A stretch of DNA of 64,000 nt from JANXAZ01 sp964504655. GTDB taxonomy: Bacteria; Pseudomonadota; Alphaproteobacteria; Geminicoccales; Geminicoccaceae. A model generated the notes under the pieces. That model was not told the origin of the DNA. It saw nothing but the letters and a program-made list of their open reading frames with translations, and made no database searches. The stretch is taken from the NCBI GenBank assembly GCA_964504655.1, contig CAZDFD010000010.1, positions 9,766-73,765 on the forward strand. Direction: 5' to 3'. Positions 45,547 through 54,811 of the stretch are shown piece after piece. The number at the start of each line of letters is the position of its first letter. The stretch's first letter is position 1. The position numbers and the translations under genes were made by a program.

Positions 45547-46332
45547 ATGCGCGTTTCGGCCGGTCCCGGGCTCGCCGCGCTCGGCCCCACCCTGGGCCGC
45601 CTCGCGGTCCGGGCGCTCGACTTCGTCCTGCCGCCGCGATGCCTCGGCTGCGGCGAGCCGGTCGATCGCCAGGGCGAGCTCTGCGCCGCCTGCTGGGCAC
45701 CGCTCCGCTTCCTGCACGAGCCCTGGTGCGCGCGCTGCGGCTGGCCGCTGCCGCACGACGCGCCGGGTCCGCAGGCCTGCGCCGCCTGCCTCGAGCGGCC
45801 GCCGCCCTGGGAGCGGGGCCGCGCCGCCCTCGCCTACGACGAGGCGAGCCGGGGCCTCGTGCTGCGCTTCAAACATGCCGAGCGGATCGAGGCGGCGGCG
45901 ACCTTCGCCCGTTGGATGGCGGCGGCGGGCCAGGATCTCCTGGCCGACGCCGAGCTGATCCTGCCCGTGCCCCTGCATCGCTGGCGACTGCTGCGGCGCG
46001 GCTACAACCAGTCCGGGCTGCTCGCCTCGGGGCTCGCGCGCCTGGCCGGCCGGCCCTGGTCGCCGGCGGCGCTGGTGCGCAGCCGCGCCACCGCCTCGCA
46101 GCAGGGCCTCGGTGCCGCCGGCCGGCGCGCCAACGTCACGGCCGCGGCCTTCCGCGTGCCGGACCGCTGCAGGCCCACGATCGCGGGTCGGCGGGTGCTC
46201 CTGGTCGACGACGTGCTGACCACCGGCTCGACCCTGGGTGCCTGCGCCCGCGTCCTCCGCGCCGCCGGGGCCGCATCCGTGGACGTCCTCGTGCTGGCGA
46301 GGGTGGTGAAGGCCCCCTCCCTGCCTATATGA
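45547..46332 (+). CDS. comF: ComF family protein (ComFC-type phosphoribosyltransferase fold)
   Basis: A 261-residue cytoplasmic protein. The N-terminal third has zinc-ribbon cysteine pairs (CLGCG, CAAC, CARCG, CAAC) and the C-terminus has the PRPP-type loop VLLVDDVLTTGST. ComF proteins help single-stranded DNA uptake during natural transformation in several bacteria; other roles are possible. The comF-grxC-DUF1178 order is common in alphaproteobacteria. Its stop overlaps an ATG of the glutaredoxin frame. Confidence 0.9.
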   Translation: MRVSAGPGLAALGPTLGRLAVRALDFVLPPRCLGCGEPVDRQGELCAACWAPLRFLHEPWCARCGWPLPHDAPGPQACAACLERPPPWERGRAALAYDEASRGLVLRFKHAERIEAAATFARWMAAAGQDLLADAELILPVPLHRWRLLRRGYNQSGLLASGLARLAGRPWSPAALVRSRATASQQGLGAAGRRANVTAAAFRVPDRCRPTIAGRRVLLVDDVLTTGSTLGACARVLRAAGAASVDVLVLARVVKAPSLPI

Positions 46333-46373
46333 GCGGGGCGGGCCACCAATCCGGGCCGCCGGGCGTGCCGTCG

Positions 46374-46640
46374 ATGGCCAAGGTCGAGATCTACACCGCG
46401 CCACTCTGCCCCTATTGCTGGCGGGCCAAGCGGTTGCTCGCGCAGAAGGGGGTGGCGTTCGAGGAGATCGACGTCTGGGCCGAGCCGGGCCGGCGGCCGG
46501 AGATGGTCGCGCGCGCCGACGGCCGCACCAGCGTGCCGCAGATCTTCATCGACGGGCGCGGCGTCGGCGGCTCGGACGATCTCCACGAACTCGACCGGAC
46601 GGGCCAGCTCGACCGGCTGCTCGGTGGGGCCGTCGCGTGA
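46374..46640 (+). CDS. grxC: Glutaredoxin 3
   Basis: An 88-residue thiol-disulfide oxidoreductase with the dithiol active site CPYC near residue 13, the TSVPQIFIDG cis-Pro loop and GGSDDLHELD. It reduces disulfides with glutathione in the cytoplasm. ATG at 46374 gives the usual MAKVEIYT start. An in-frame ATG at 46329 overlaps the comF stop (ATGA) and would add 15 residues. Its stop overlaps the next gene's GTG. Confidence 0.93.
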   Translation: MAKVEIYTAPLCPYCWRAKRLLAQKGVAFEEIDVWAEPGRRPEMVARADGRTSVPQIFIDGRGVGGSDDLHELDRTGQLDRLLGGAVA

Positions 46641-47053
46641 TCCGCTTCGCGCTCGCCTGCTCGGCCGGTCACGAGTTCGAGGGCTGGTTCAAGAGCAACG
46701 CCGCCTTCGACGAGCAGCGCGCGGCGGGCGGGCTCGCCTGCCCGGTCTGCGGCGACAGCGGGGTCGACAAGGCCATCATGGCGCCCGCCGTGACCCGCTC
46801 GGGTGCGGCCGAGCGCCCGCCACCCGAGGCGATCGCACGCTTCCTCGCGATGGCCCGGGCGCTGCGCGAGCATGTCGAGCAGCAGTTCGAGCATGTCGGC
46901 GGGCGCTTCCCCGAGGAGGCCCGCCGGATCCATCTGGGCGAGGCCGAGGCCCGCGACATCTACGGCGAGGCCACGCCCGAGCAGGTCGCGGAGCTGCTCG
47001 AGGACGGCATCGAGGTGCGCCCGCTGCCGTGGGTCCCGAAGCTCGACGGCTGA
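46637..47053 (+). CDS. DUF1178 family protein
   Basis: A 138-residue protein. The N-terminus (IRFALACSAGHEFEGWF) and the zinc-like CPVCG pair are the DUF1178 signature, and the C-terminal half is helical (GEATPEQVAELLEDGIEV). No function is known. GTG overlaps grxC (GTGA). In alphaproteobacteria it commonly sits in this comF-grxC run. Confidence 0.88.
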   Translation: MIRFALACSAGHEFEGWFKSNAAFDEQRAAGGLACPVCGDSGVDKAIMAPAVTRSGAAERPPPEAIARFLAMARALREHVEQQFEHVGGRFPEEARRIHLGEAEARDIYGEATPEQVAELLEDGIEVRPLPWVPKLDG

Positions 47054-47149
47054 GGTCCCGGGCGTTCGCCCCGGTGGCGACCGAACGGCCGGCTGGTCCC
47101 GGAATCGTGCCTTGATGGAGCGGGCGATCTGTGGCTTGATGACGAGGTC

Positions 47150-48220
47150 ATGGGAACTTGGTCACAAGCACCCGCCTCGGTCAGCGTCGTCCTGCCGACC
47201 TGGAACCGCGCGCATCTGCTGCCGCGCGCGATCGCCTCGGTGCAGGATCAGCTCGAGGCCGACGACGAGCTCCTCGTGGTCGACGACGGGTCGACCGACG
47301 GGACCGCCGCGCTGCTCGCGGGCTATGGCGGGCGGCTCCGGCATCTGCGGCTCGAGCACGCCGGCGCCGGGCCGGCCCGCAACGCCGGCTGGCGCGCCGC
47401 CACGCGGCCGCTCGTGGCCTTCCTCGATTCCGACGATCGCTGGCTGCCGGGCAAGCTCGCGGCGCAACGGGCCCTGCTCGCGGCCCGGACCGATTTGGTC
47501 TGCTGCTTCACCGATTTCCGCACGGCCGACGTCGACGGCAGGGAGAGCCCGGGCGGCCTCGCCGGCTGGCTCGGCGGGCCGACCGACTTCGCGGCCCGGG
47601 TCGCCCTGGCCCGGCCGCTCGGCACGCTCGCCCCGACAACCGGCGGGTTCGCGGCCGCGCCGACGCACGTGGGCGATTTCCGCGCCGCCGCCATGCGCCA
47701 GAACATCGTCAACATCGGCACCGTGCTCGCCCGCAAGGCGCTCGTCGGGCCCGAGCTCGGCTGCGCAGCGGACCTGCCGACCTCGGAGGAGATCCCGGCG
47801 GTGGCCCGGATGCTGGCGGCTGGCCCGGCCGCCTATCTGGCGGCCGAAACGCTGGTCCAGCACGATCATCGGGGGACCCGCCTGACCGGCTCGGGCCGGC
47901 TCGTCCGGCAGCGGGTCCGCGTCACCCTCCTCGAGCGGATCTGGTCGGCCGATCCAGCGCTGCGGGCCGGGCACGCAGCCGAGCTCGAGGCGCTCCTGCG
48001 GGCCGAGCGGATCGCCCTGGCCCAGCTGCTGCTCGCCGAGGGTGCGGTCGCCGAGGCGCGCGACGTGCTCGCCCGCCTGGAGCACGCACCCGCGAGCTTG
48101 GCCCTGCTCGCGAAGCTGCCGGTTGCGGCCGTCTCGGGCGCGCTCGCCGTTCGCCGCCGCCTGCGCGCGGCGCAACGGCGGGCCCTGGCGCTCCTGCCCT
48201 GGCTGTCGCTCTCGGGCTGA
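47150..48220 (+). CDS. Glycosyltransferase family 2
   Basis: A 356-residue GT-A fold transferase. VSVVLPTWNRAHLLPRAI starts the domain, VVDDGSTDGT is the nucleotide-sugar loop and FLDSDDRW supplies the metal-binding DxD. The C-terminal 120 residues are helical and may hold a donor/acceptor domain or act in membrane association. Donor sugar unknown. It opens the block of glycan-modifying genes that runs to 57264. The ATG lies in a short leader with a weak ribosome site. Its stop lies inside a 36-base tandem duplication. Confidence 0.88.
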   Translation: MGTWSQAPASVSVVLPTWNRAHLLPRAIASVQDQLEADDELLVVDDGSTDGTAALLAGYGGRLRHLRLEHAGAGPARNAGWRAATRPLVAFLDSDDRWLPGKLAAQRALLAARTDLVCCFTDFRTADVDGRESPGGLAGWLGGPTDFAARVALARPLGTLAPTTGGFAAAPTHVGDFRAAAMRQNIVNIGTVLARKALVGPELGCAADLPTSEEIPAVARMLAAGPAAYLAAETLVQHDHRGTRLTGSGRLVRQRVRVTLLERIWSADPALRAGHAAELEALLRAERIALAQLLLAEGAVAEARDVLARLEHAPASLALLAKLPVAAVSGALAVRRRLRAAQRRALALLPWLSLSG

Positions 48221-48275
48221 GGCCTTCGCCCGACCGCCTGATCGCTCCCGGGCCGAGGCGTTCGCCCGACCGCCT
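48211..48275. repeat. Tandem duplication, 36-base period
   Basis: The segment 48211-48239 recurs at 48247-48275 with about three differences; the shared core is TTCGCCCGACCGCCT. The first copy contains the glycosyltransferase stop codon, and the second ends at the stop codon of the opposite-strand oxygenase gene. A slipped duplication at the 3'-3' junction is the simplest reading. Confidence 0.75.
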
Positions 48276-49033
48276 CAGTGCGAGGTCTCGATGTTGATGG
48301 TGAGGGTTCGCCGCATGGCCCCCTTCGGCCCCTGCATCGGCCGAACGCAGTGCCAGGAATTGAACGTCTTGACGAACAGCACGCACTGATTGGGCTCGAA
48401 CTCGAAGCAGTCGAGCCGCTCCATCTCCTCGAACTCGGCCTTGCCGTTCATGCGGTTGAAGCTGAGCTCCGGCACCTTGTGCCGGTTGACCTCGGTGCCG
48501 CCGCCATAGGCCGGGTCCCACTCGCCGTCGCGGGCCATCGAGACCACCATGGTGACGATCTTGTCCGGATTGTCGGTGTGCGGGGTGACGCAGCCGCCCT
48601 CGGCCGGCAGCATCGAGAACTCGAAGCGGGCCGACAGCTTGGCCGGCGCCTTCCACCACTTGCCGCGCACCAGGTTCTTGAGGTTGCGCTTGAGCCGGCC
48701 GCTCCCCGACAGGCGCTTGAACCCCAGGTCGATGTGCAGGCCCTTGAGGTGGTCCAACACCCCCCACACGAAATCGTCGGACTTGATCCACTCGTGGAAA
48801 TTCTTCCAAACCTGATGGCTGTCGATCCACTCCTGGTACTGCTTCGCATGGTATTTCTCCGAGAGGCAATACTTGTGCCCGACCTTCGGGATGTACTCGA
48901 AGAGCTCGACCGGCGGATAGGCGTCGAGCAGGCCGCGATAGGCCTCCTCGCTCATGATCGGCTTGGCGAGGCCGATCGGGAACGGCTCGTAGCGGAGCCG
49001 GAGATTGTCGAGCGAGAACGCTGGCTGTCCCAT
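48275..49033 (-). CDS. 2OG-Fe(II) oxygenase family protein
   Basis: A 252-residue protein with the non-heme iron triad of 2-oxoglutarate-dependent oxygenases: H152 and D154 (TPHTDN), H228 (NSWHCV) and the 2-oxoglutarate Arg R242 (RRTLTI). Such enzymes hydroxylate amino acids, lipids or sugars; prolyl-hydroxylase-like and phytanoyl-like members look similar. Codon use is less G+C-biased than its neighbours (for example around 48780-48860), hinting at transfer. It is inverted inside an otherwise plus-strand glycan block, between a glycosyltransferase and two sulfotransferases. The ATG at 49033 precedes GQPAFSLDNLRLRYEPFP. Confidence 0.8.
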   Translation of the reverse strand: MGQPAFSLDNLRLRYEPFPIGLAKPIMSEEAYRGLLDAYPPVELFEYIPKVGHKYCLSEKYHAKQYQEWIDSHQVWKNFHEWIKSDDFVWGVLDHLKGLHIDLGFKRLSGSGRLKRNLKNLVRGKWWKAPAKLSARFEFSMLPAEGGCVTPHTDNPDKIVTMVVSMARDGEWDPAYGGGTEVNRHKVPELSFNRMNGKAEFEEMERLDCFEFEPNQCVLFVKTFNSWHCVRPMQGPKGAMRRTLTINIETSH

Positions 49034-49254
49034 GCCTGAACCGTCCCGAGCCGCGAGGGGGTCGTCCCGGAGCGGGACGCGATCGGACAGATAGGCGATG
49101 CCGCCCGTGGCTACAAAGGGTCGCAGGGTCGCAGCGACGCGGCCGCGCCCGTCGTGGCCGCGGTGCGTCTCGACAGGCGGCGGCGCCTGCGCGATGAGAC
49201 GTCGATGCCCGGCGGCGCTCCACGCGCATCCCGTCCCCACCGCAGCGACGCCCG

Positions 49255-50121
49255 ATGACCTCGCTCCTCACCCGGCTCGAGGCGTGGCGCCAGGAGCGGC
49301 GCTGGCGCGCCAAGCGCGCCCGCATGTTCGGCTCGGCCGACCTCCTCGTGGTCTCGCACACCAAGAGCGGCCGAACCTGGCTGCGCGTGATGCTCTCGCA
49401 TCTGTGGCATCTCGAGCACGGCGTTCCCGCCGAGGAGCTGGTGCGCGGCGACAATCTGAAGCGGCTCGCACCCGCGATCCCGGCGGTCCACTTCGCCCGC
49501 GACACGCGCTTCCCGCCGGAGACCGGCGAGCTCGTGGCGGATCCGGCCCAGAAGCTCCTGGTCCTGGTCCGCGACCCGCGCGACGTCGCCGTGTCGTTCT
49601 GGCACCACGTCCGCCACCGCGCCTCGGCCGCCGAGCTCGAGCGCAAGGGCATACCCGAGGCGGCGCGCACGCTCGACCTGTTCGCCTTCGCGACCGATGC
49701 GCGCCTCGGCGTGCCGCGCGTGATCGGCTTCTACAATCGCTGGGCACGCGAGCTCGCGAGCCTGCCGCAGGCGACCCGCGTCCGCTACGAGGACCTTCGT
49801 GCCGACACGGTCCTTGAGCTCGACCGGCTCACCCGGTTCCTGGGCGAGGCCCACCCGCGCGAGCGCCTCGAGGCGGCCGTGGCCTTCGCCAGCTTCGAGA
49901 GCCTCCGGGAGAAGGAGCGCAGCGGCTTCTTCGCCTCCGACCGGCTCGGTCCGGCCACGGCTCGGGGTCCGGCCGGATCGAACGACGGCGATCCCGCCCG
50001 CTACAAGGTCCGCGAGGGCAGCGTCGGGGGCTGGCGCCGACAGTTCGAGCCGGACCAGGCAGCGGCCCTGGACGCCCTCGTGCGCGACACGCTCGACCCC
50101 TCCTGGGGCTACCGCGGATGA
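49255..50121 (+). CDS. Sulfotransferase (sulfotransferase 1-like)
   Basis: A 288-residue PAPS-dependent sulfotransferase. The 5'-phosphosulfate loop is SHTKSGRTWLR (residues 34-44), the 3'-phosphate site is VRDPRDVAVSFWHH, and KVREGSVGGWRRQF near the C-terminus matches the RKGxxGDWK-type motif of cytosolic-type sulfotransferases. It would transfer sulfate to a hydroxyl of a sugar, lipid or small molecule; the acceptor is unknown. Its stop overlaps the start of a second sulfotransferase (ATGA). Confidence 0.88.
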   Translation: MTSLLTRLEAWRQERRWRAKRARMFGSADLLVVSHTKSGRTWLRVMLSHLWHLEHGVPAEELVRGDNLKRLAPAIPAVHFARDTRFPPETGELVADPAQKLLVLVRDPRDVAVSFWHHVRHRASAAELERKGIPEAARTLDLFAFATDARLGVPRVIGFYNRWARELASLPQATRVRYEDLRADTVLELDRLTRFLGEAHPRERLEAAVAFASFESLREKERSGFFASDRLGPATARGPAGSNDGDPARYKVREGSVGGWRRQFEPDQAAALDALVRDTLDPSWGYRG

Positions 50122-51071
50122 GCCAGGCGAGCGCCTCCGGCGGGCGGCGGATCGCCCTGCATCCGGGCTTCGTCAAGACCGCGACCTCGACGCTGCAGCG
50201 GCACGTGTTCCCGCACCATCCGGAGATCGCCTTCCTCGGCCTGCCGGCGCCGACCGCCGAGCTCGAGTGGGCGATCCGCCATCTCTGCCAGGCCGACAGC
50301 ACGCACTACGAGCGCGAGCGCGTCGCGGCACTCTTCGCTGCCGCCGCCGAGGCCGCGCCTGCGGACCGGCTCGTGCTGGTGAGCTACGAGAACTTCGCCC
50401 TCTACGAATCGAAGGACAAGGGCCTCGTCGCCGAGCGCCTGGCCGAGCTCTTCGGCGGCGCCCGCGTGCTCTTCACGATCCGCCGGCAGGAAGAGCTCGT
50501 CACCTCCTGGTACCTCACCAAGCTGCGCACGCGGATCAAGCGCAAGGCGTTCGTGCCGTTCGAGGAATGGTACTGGTGGGAGCGCCGCGAGCCGCATCTC
50601 TCGATCCTCGACGACCTGCGCTACGCGCGCACGGTCGAGGTCTATGTGCGCCTGTTCGGGCGCGAGGCGGTCCACCTCGTGCCGTTCGAGCTGCTGCGCC
50701 GCGAGCCGGCCGGCTTCGCGCGCGCCTGCGCCCTGGCGCTCGGCGTCGATCCCGCGCCCTTCGCCCGGCTGCTCGAGGGACGCCGCGAGAACGCCTCGAT
50801 GTCGCAGGCCTATTTCGACTTCTGGCGGCGGTTCGGCCACCTGCTGCCGCGCCGGCTCGTGCGCAACTGGGCGCGGCGCATGTCGATGCATGCGGGCCCG
50901 GCGGCGCGGATCGTGCTGCCGGAGACGGTCCGCGCCGACATCGCCCGGCTCGTCGCCGAGGACAACCGGCGGCTCGCCGCCCTGAGCGGCCTCGATCTGG
51001 CGGCGCTCGGCTACACCCTCGAGGCGCCGGCCGAGTCGCCCGCCGGGGCGGCCGCCGACCCGGCCGGGTGA
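50118..51071 (+). CDS. Second sulfotransferase-like protein
   Basis: A 317-residue protein with a sulfotransferase-type P-loop: HPGFVKTATSTLQ at the N-terminus matches the G-x-K-x-(A/S)-x-T-S/T loop seen in carbohydrate sulfotransferases. TIRRQEELVTSWYL matches the 3'-phosphate Arg site. Otherwise it is only distantly like its neighbour. It overlaps that gene by 4 bases, so two different sulfation steps, or one heteromeric step, are likely. The acceptor is unknown; a glycan is inferred from context. Confidence 0.78.
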   Translation: MSQASASGGRRIALHPGFVKTATSTLQRHVFPHHPEIAFLGLPAPTAELEWAIRHLCQADSTHYERERVAALFAAAAEAAPADRLVLVSYENFALYESKDKGLVAERLAELFGGARVLFTIRRQEELVTSWYLTKLRTRIKRKAFVPFEEWYWWERREPHLSILDDLRYARTVEVYVRLFGREAVHLVPFELLRREPAGFARACALALGVDPAPFARLLEGRRENASMSQAYFDFWRRFGHLLPRRLVRNWARRMSMHAGPAARIVLPETVRADIARLVAEDNRRLAALSGLDLAALGYTLEAPAESPAGAAADPAG

Positions 51072-51160
51072 GCGGGTCCGGTCGACCTGTCACCGCTTCG
51101 CCATTCCCGCGTCGCGCGCGATCTGCCATAAACCGCCCGGAGGACGCGCCGCGAGGCCTC

Positions 51161-52390
51161 ATGGGCATGTCGGGCAGCCGCCTGCTGATCTACAGCCACG
51201 ACAGCTTCGGCCTCGGCCATCTCCGGCGGTGCCGGGCGATCGCCCACGATCTGGTCGAGCGCTGGCGCCAGCTCTCGGTGCTGATCCTCTCCGGCTCGCC
51301 CATCATCGGCAGCTTCGACTTCAAGAGCCGGGTCGACTTCGTGCGCGTGCCGGGCGTCATCAAGCTCCGGAACAGCGAGTACACCTCGCTCAGCCTGCAC
51401 GTCGACATCGAGACCACGCTGGCGATGCGCAGCTCGATCATCCAGCACACGGCCGAGATCTTCGAGCCGCAGCTGTTCCTGGTCGACAAGGAGCCGCTCG
51501 GGCTCAGGGGCGAGGTCAAGCCCGCGCTCGAGCTGCTGCGCGCCCGCGGGGTGCGCTGCGTGCTCGGGCTCAGGGACGTCATGGACGAGCCGCAGAGCCT
51601 GATCGAGGAATGGGAGCGCAAGGGCGTCTTCCCGGAGCTCGACCGGCTGTACGACGAGATCTGGGTCTACGGGCTGCCCGAGCTGTTCGACCCGGTCGCC
51701 GAGATCCCGGGCCTGCGGGCGCTCGCCCACAAGGTGCGCTACACCGGATACCTGCGGCGCGAGCTGCCCGGCGAGGCCGGCCCGGCCAGCGACTACCTGC
51801 TTCCGCCCGAGCCGTTCATCCTGGTCACGACCGGCGGCGGCGGCGACGGCGGCGAGCTGATCGACTGGGTGCTCCGCGCCTACGAGGCCGACCCCGAGCT
51901 GCCGCACCCGGCGGTCATCCTGTTCGGCCCGTTCCTGCCGGCCGACGAACGGGCGCAGTTCCAGGAGCGGGTCGCGCGCGACCCCCGGCTGCGCGCGATC
52001 ACCTTCGAGGCCCGGGTCGAGCCGCTGTTCGAGCGCGCGCTCGGCGTCGTTGCCATGGGCGGCTACAACACCTTCTGCGAGATCCTCTCCTTCGGCAAGC
52101 CGGCCCTGGTCGTGCCGCGCACCGAGCCGCGGCTCGAGCAGCTGATCCGCGCCGAGCGGGCCCAGGCGGCCGGGCTCGTGCGGATGCTGCCGAGCAGCCG
52201 CGACAACGAGCCGATGCGCATGGCCTACATGCTGCGCGCGCTGCCGCACGTGCCGGTGGCGTCCCGGGCGACCCGCAAGCGGATGCTGACCGGCCTCGAC
52301 CGCATCGCCGACATGGCGGCGCCCTATCTGGATCCCGCCCGGCGGACCCGCGCCGCCCGGCGTGCCGGCCTTGCCCGCGCCGCCGTCTGA
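51161..52390 (+). CDS. MurG-like (GT28) glycosyltransferase family protein
   Basis: A 409-residue GT-B-fold protein. The N-terminal acceptor loop is SHDSFGLGHLRRCRAIA; the C-terminal donor half has VTTGGGGDGGELIDW and VVAMGGYNTFCEILSFGKPALVVPR, the GT28 nucleotide-sugar pocket. It resembles MurG in fold motifs but lacks the peptidoglycan cell-division context, so it is a specialised transferase. ATG at 51161 follows a GAGG; a second ATG is two codons later. The next gene starts inside its 3' end. Confidence 0.82.
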   Translation: MGMSGSRLLIYSHDSFGLGHLRRCRAIAHDLVERWRQLSVLILSGSPIIGSFDFKSRVDFVRVPGVIKLRNSEYTSLSLHVDIETTLAMRSSIIQHTAEIFEPQLFLVDKEPLGLRGEVKPALELLRARGVRCVLGLRDVMDEPQSLIEEWERKGVFPELDRLYDEIWVYGLPELFDPVAEIPGLRALAHKVRYTGYLRRELPGEAGPASDYLLPPEPFILVTTGGGGDGGELIDWVLRAYEADPELPHPAVILFGPFLPADERAQFQERVARDPRLRAITFEARVEPLFERALGVVAMGGYNTFCEILSFGKPALVVPRTEPRLEQLIRAERAQAAGLVRMLPSSRDNEPMRMAYMLRALPHVPVASRATRKRMLTGLDRIADMAAPYLDPARRTRAARRAGLARAAV

Positions 52391-53669
52391 ACCCGCGGTC
52401 GCCGTCCTCGTCAAAGGCTGGCCGCGGCTCTCGGAGACCTTCATCGCCCGCGAGCTCGTGGCGCTCGAGGCGCGCGGCCTCACACTCCTGCTCGTCTCCC
52501 TGCGCCACCCGACCGACCGGGAGCGCCACCCCGACCACGACCGCCTGCGGGCGCGGGTCCTCTACCTGCCCGAGTACCTCTACCAGGAGCCGCTGCGCGT
52601 GCTGCGCGGGCTGGCCCGGGCCGCCCGGCTGCCCGGGTTCGCTCGGGCGCTCGCGACCTGGGCCCGCGATCTGTTGCGCGATCCGACCCCGAACCGCGGC
52701 CGCCGCCTCGGCCAGGCGCTCGTGCTGGCGGCCGAGCTGCCCGCCGGAATCGGCCACCTGCACGCCCACTTCCTGCACACGCCCGCTTCGGTCGCGCGCT
52801 ACGCCGCGCTCCTGCGCGGCCTGCCCTTCTCGATCTCGGCGCACGCCAAGGACATCTGGACCACGCCCGCCTGGGAGAAGCGCGAGAAGCTCGAGGCCGC
52901 CGCCTTCACGGTCACCTGCACCCGCTCCAACCTGGTTCATCTGCAGGGACTCGCCCCCCGGGCGGACACGAGCCTCCTCTATCACGGCGTCGACACCGAG
53001 CTGTTCCGGCCGCCGCCGCCGCGCCCGCCGCGTGACGGCAGCGATCCGGCCGATCCGGTGCGGATCCTGGCGATCGCCCGGGCCATGCCCAAGAAGGGGC
53101 TCGACACGCTGATCGAGGCGTTGGCGCTCCTGCCCCGCGAGCTCGCCTGGCGGCTCGACCAGGTCGGCGGCGGGCCGCTCCTGCCTGAGCTCCGCCGCGC
53201 CGCGGCACGGCTCGGTCTGGTCGATCGGATCACCTGGCACGGCGGCCAGCCGCAGGGCCGGGTGGTCGCCCTCCTGCACCAGGCCGACATGCTCGCGCTC
53301 CCGGCGCGGATCGCCCCCGACGGCGACCGTGACGGCCTGCCCAACGTGCTGCTCGAGGCGATGGCGACGGCGCTGCCGGTGGTGGCGACCCCCGTCTCGG
53401 CGATCCCCGAGGCGGTCCGGGACGGCACCGACGGGCTGCTCGTGTCGCCCGACGATCCGGCCGCGCTCGCCGCGGCGCTCGCGCACCTGGCACGGGCACC
53501 GGGCGAGCGCAGCCGGCTCGGGGCGGCGGCGCGGGCCAGGATGGTCGAAGGCTTCGCGAGCCAGGCCGGGCTCGACCGTCTGGCGGCACGGCTCGGCGCA
53601 CCGCAGCCGCCGCGGGCACCCGCCCCGGCCGCGATCGTCGCATGCGCGTCGCCTTCCACGCGCCCCTGA
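52362..53669 (+). CDS. Glycosyltransferase family 4
   Basis: A 435-residue GT-B transferase. WPRLSETFIARELVALEARG at the N-terminus and HGVDTELFRP, AMPKKGLDTLIEAL and GLPNVLLEAMATALPVVATPVSAIPE in the C-terminal half are GT4 marks, including the EX7E-type motif. The GTG at 52362 overlaps the upstream gene by 29 bases; TTG at 52371 is an alternative. It overlaps the next glycosyltransferase by 28 bases, so all are coupled. Donor unknown. Confidence 0.87.
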   Translation: MPALPAPPSEPAVAVLVKGWPRLSETFIARELVALEARGLTLLLVSLRHPTDRERHPDHDRLRARVLYLPEYLYQEPLRVLRGLARAARLPGFARALATWARDLLRDPTPNRGRRLGQALVLAAELPAGIGHLHAHFLHTPASVARYAALLRGLPFSISAHAKDIWTTPAWEKREKLEAAAFTVTCTRSNLVHLQGLAPRADTSLLYHGVDTELFRPPPPRPPRDGSDPADPVRILAIARAMPKKGLDTLIEALALLPRELAWRLDQVGGGPLLPELRRAAARLGLVDRITWHGGQPQGRVVALLHQADMLALPARIAPDGDRDGLPNVLLEAMATALPVVATPVSAIPEAVRDGTDGLLVSPDDPAALAAALAHLARAPGERSRLGAAARARMVEGFASQAGLDRLAARLGAPQPPRAPAPAAIVACASPSTRP

Positions 53670-54811
53670 AGCCACCCGACCACGCCGTGCCCTCGGGCGA
53701 CCGGGCGATGGCGCGAGCGTTCCTCGGGCTGCTCGGGGATCTGGGCCACACGGTCGGGCCGGTCGGCCGCTTCCGCACCTACGATCGCCATGGCGACGCG
53801 CGGCGCCAGCGGCGCATCGCAGCCCTCGGCGGCGCCCTCGCGGCACGGCTGCAGCACCGCGTCGAGGCGGGCCGCCTGCCCAGGCCCGATCTGTGGCTCA
53901 CCTACCATTGCTACCACAAGGCGCCGGACCATCTGGGGCCCGCGGTCGCGCGCGGGCTGGGCCTGCCCTATGTCGTGGCCGAGGGCTCGGTCAGCCCGCG
54001 CCAGGCGGACGGTCCCTGGGCGGTCGGTCATGCCGCCAGCCTCGCGGCGCTCGCTGCCGCCGACCTCGTGCTCGCGATGACCGAGCGCGACCGCTCCGGG
54101 CTCGTCGCCGCCGGGCTCGAGCCGGACCGGATCAGGCTCTTCCCGCCGTTCCTCGACACCGCGCCGTTCCGCGCCGCGGGCCTCGGCCGCGCGCAGCATC
54201 GGGCAGCGCTCGCCGAGCGGCTCCACCTCGAGCCGGACGCTCCCTGGCTCCTCGCGGTCGGGATGATGCGGGCGGACGTGAAGCAGCGCTCCTTCGAGCT
54301 GCTCGCGCGCGCCCTGGCCGGGCTCGGGAACCGGCCCTGGCGCCTGATCGTCGTCGGCGACGGGCCGGCGCGGCCCGGCATCGAGGCGGCCCTCCTGGCC
54401 GCCGCGGGCGAGCGGGTGCGGCTTCTGGGCACGCTGCCGGGCGAGGCCCTGCCGCCGATCTACGCCGCCTGCGATCTCCTGGTCTGGCCGGCGATCGGCG
54501 AGGCCTACGGGATGGTGCTGCTCGAGGCCCAGGCGGCCGGGACGCCGGTCGTGGCCGGGGCGGAGGGCGGGGTTCCCGAGATCGTCGACGACGGCCGGAG
54601 CGGTGTCCTCGTGGCGCCGATCGAGGCCGAGCGACTGGCCGCCACGGTGGCCGCGCTCCTCGATGATCCGGAGCGACGCGCGGCCCTCGGCCGGGGCGCC
54701 GCCGAACGCGTCCTGACCCGTCACGATCGCCCGGTCGCGGCCCGGCGCCTGGAGGTCGCGCTGCACGACGCGACCCTCCGCCGGACCGCCCGTCGGGGAC
54801 GGTCGGAGTGA
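53642..54811 (+). CDS. Glycosyltransferase family 4 (second)
   Basis: A 389-residue GT-B transferase. MRVAFHAPLKPPDHAVPSGD is the N-terminal strand and loop, VGDGPARPGIEAAL and EAYGMVLLEAQAAGTPVVAG give the donor site with the EX7E motif. It differs enough from the preceding GT4 to act on another donor or acceptor. It overlaps neighbours on both sides; its TGA overlaps the GTG of the phosphatase gene. Confidence 0.87.
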   Translation: MRVAFHAPLKPPDHAVPSGDRAMARAFLGLLGDLGHTVGPVGRFRTYDRHGDARRQRRIAALGGALAARLQHRVEAGRLPRPDLWLTYHCYHKAPDHLGPAVARGLGLPYVVAEGSVSPRQADGPWAVGHAASLAALAAADLVLAMTERDRSGLVAAGLEPDRIRLFPPFLDTAPFRAAGLGRAQHRAALAERLHLEPDAPWLLAVGMMRADVKQRSFELLARALAGLGNRPWRLIVVGDGPARPGIEAALLAAAGERVRLLGTLPGEALPPIYAACDLLVWPAIGEAYGMVLLEAQAAGTPVVAGAEGGVPEIVDDGRSGVLVAPIEAERLAATVAALLDDPERRAALGRGAAERVLTRHDRPVAARRLEVALHDATLRRTARRGRSE

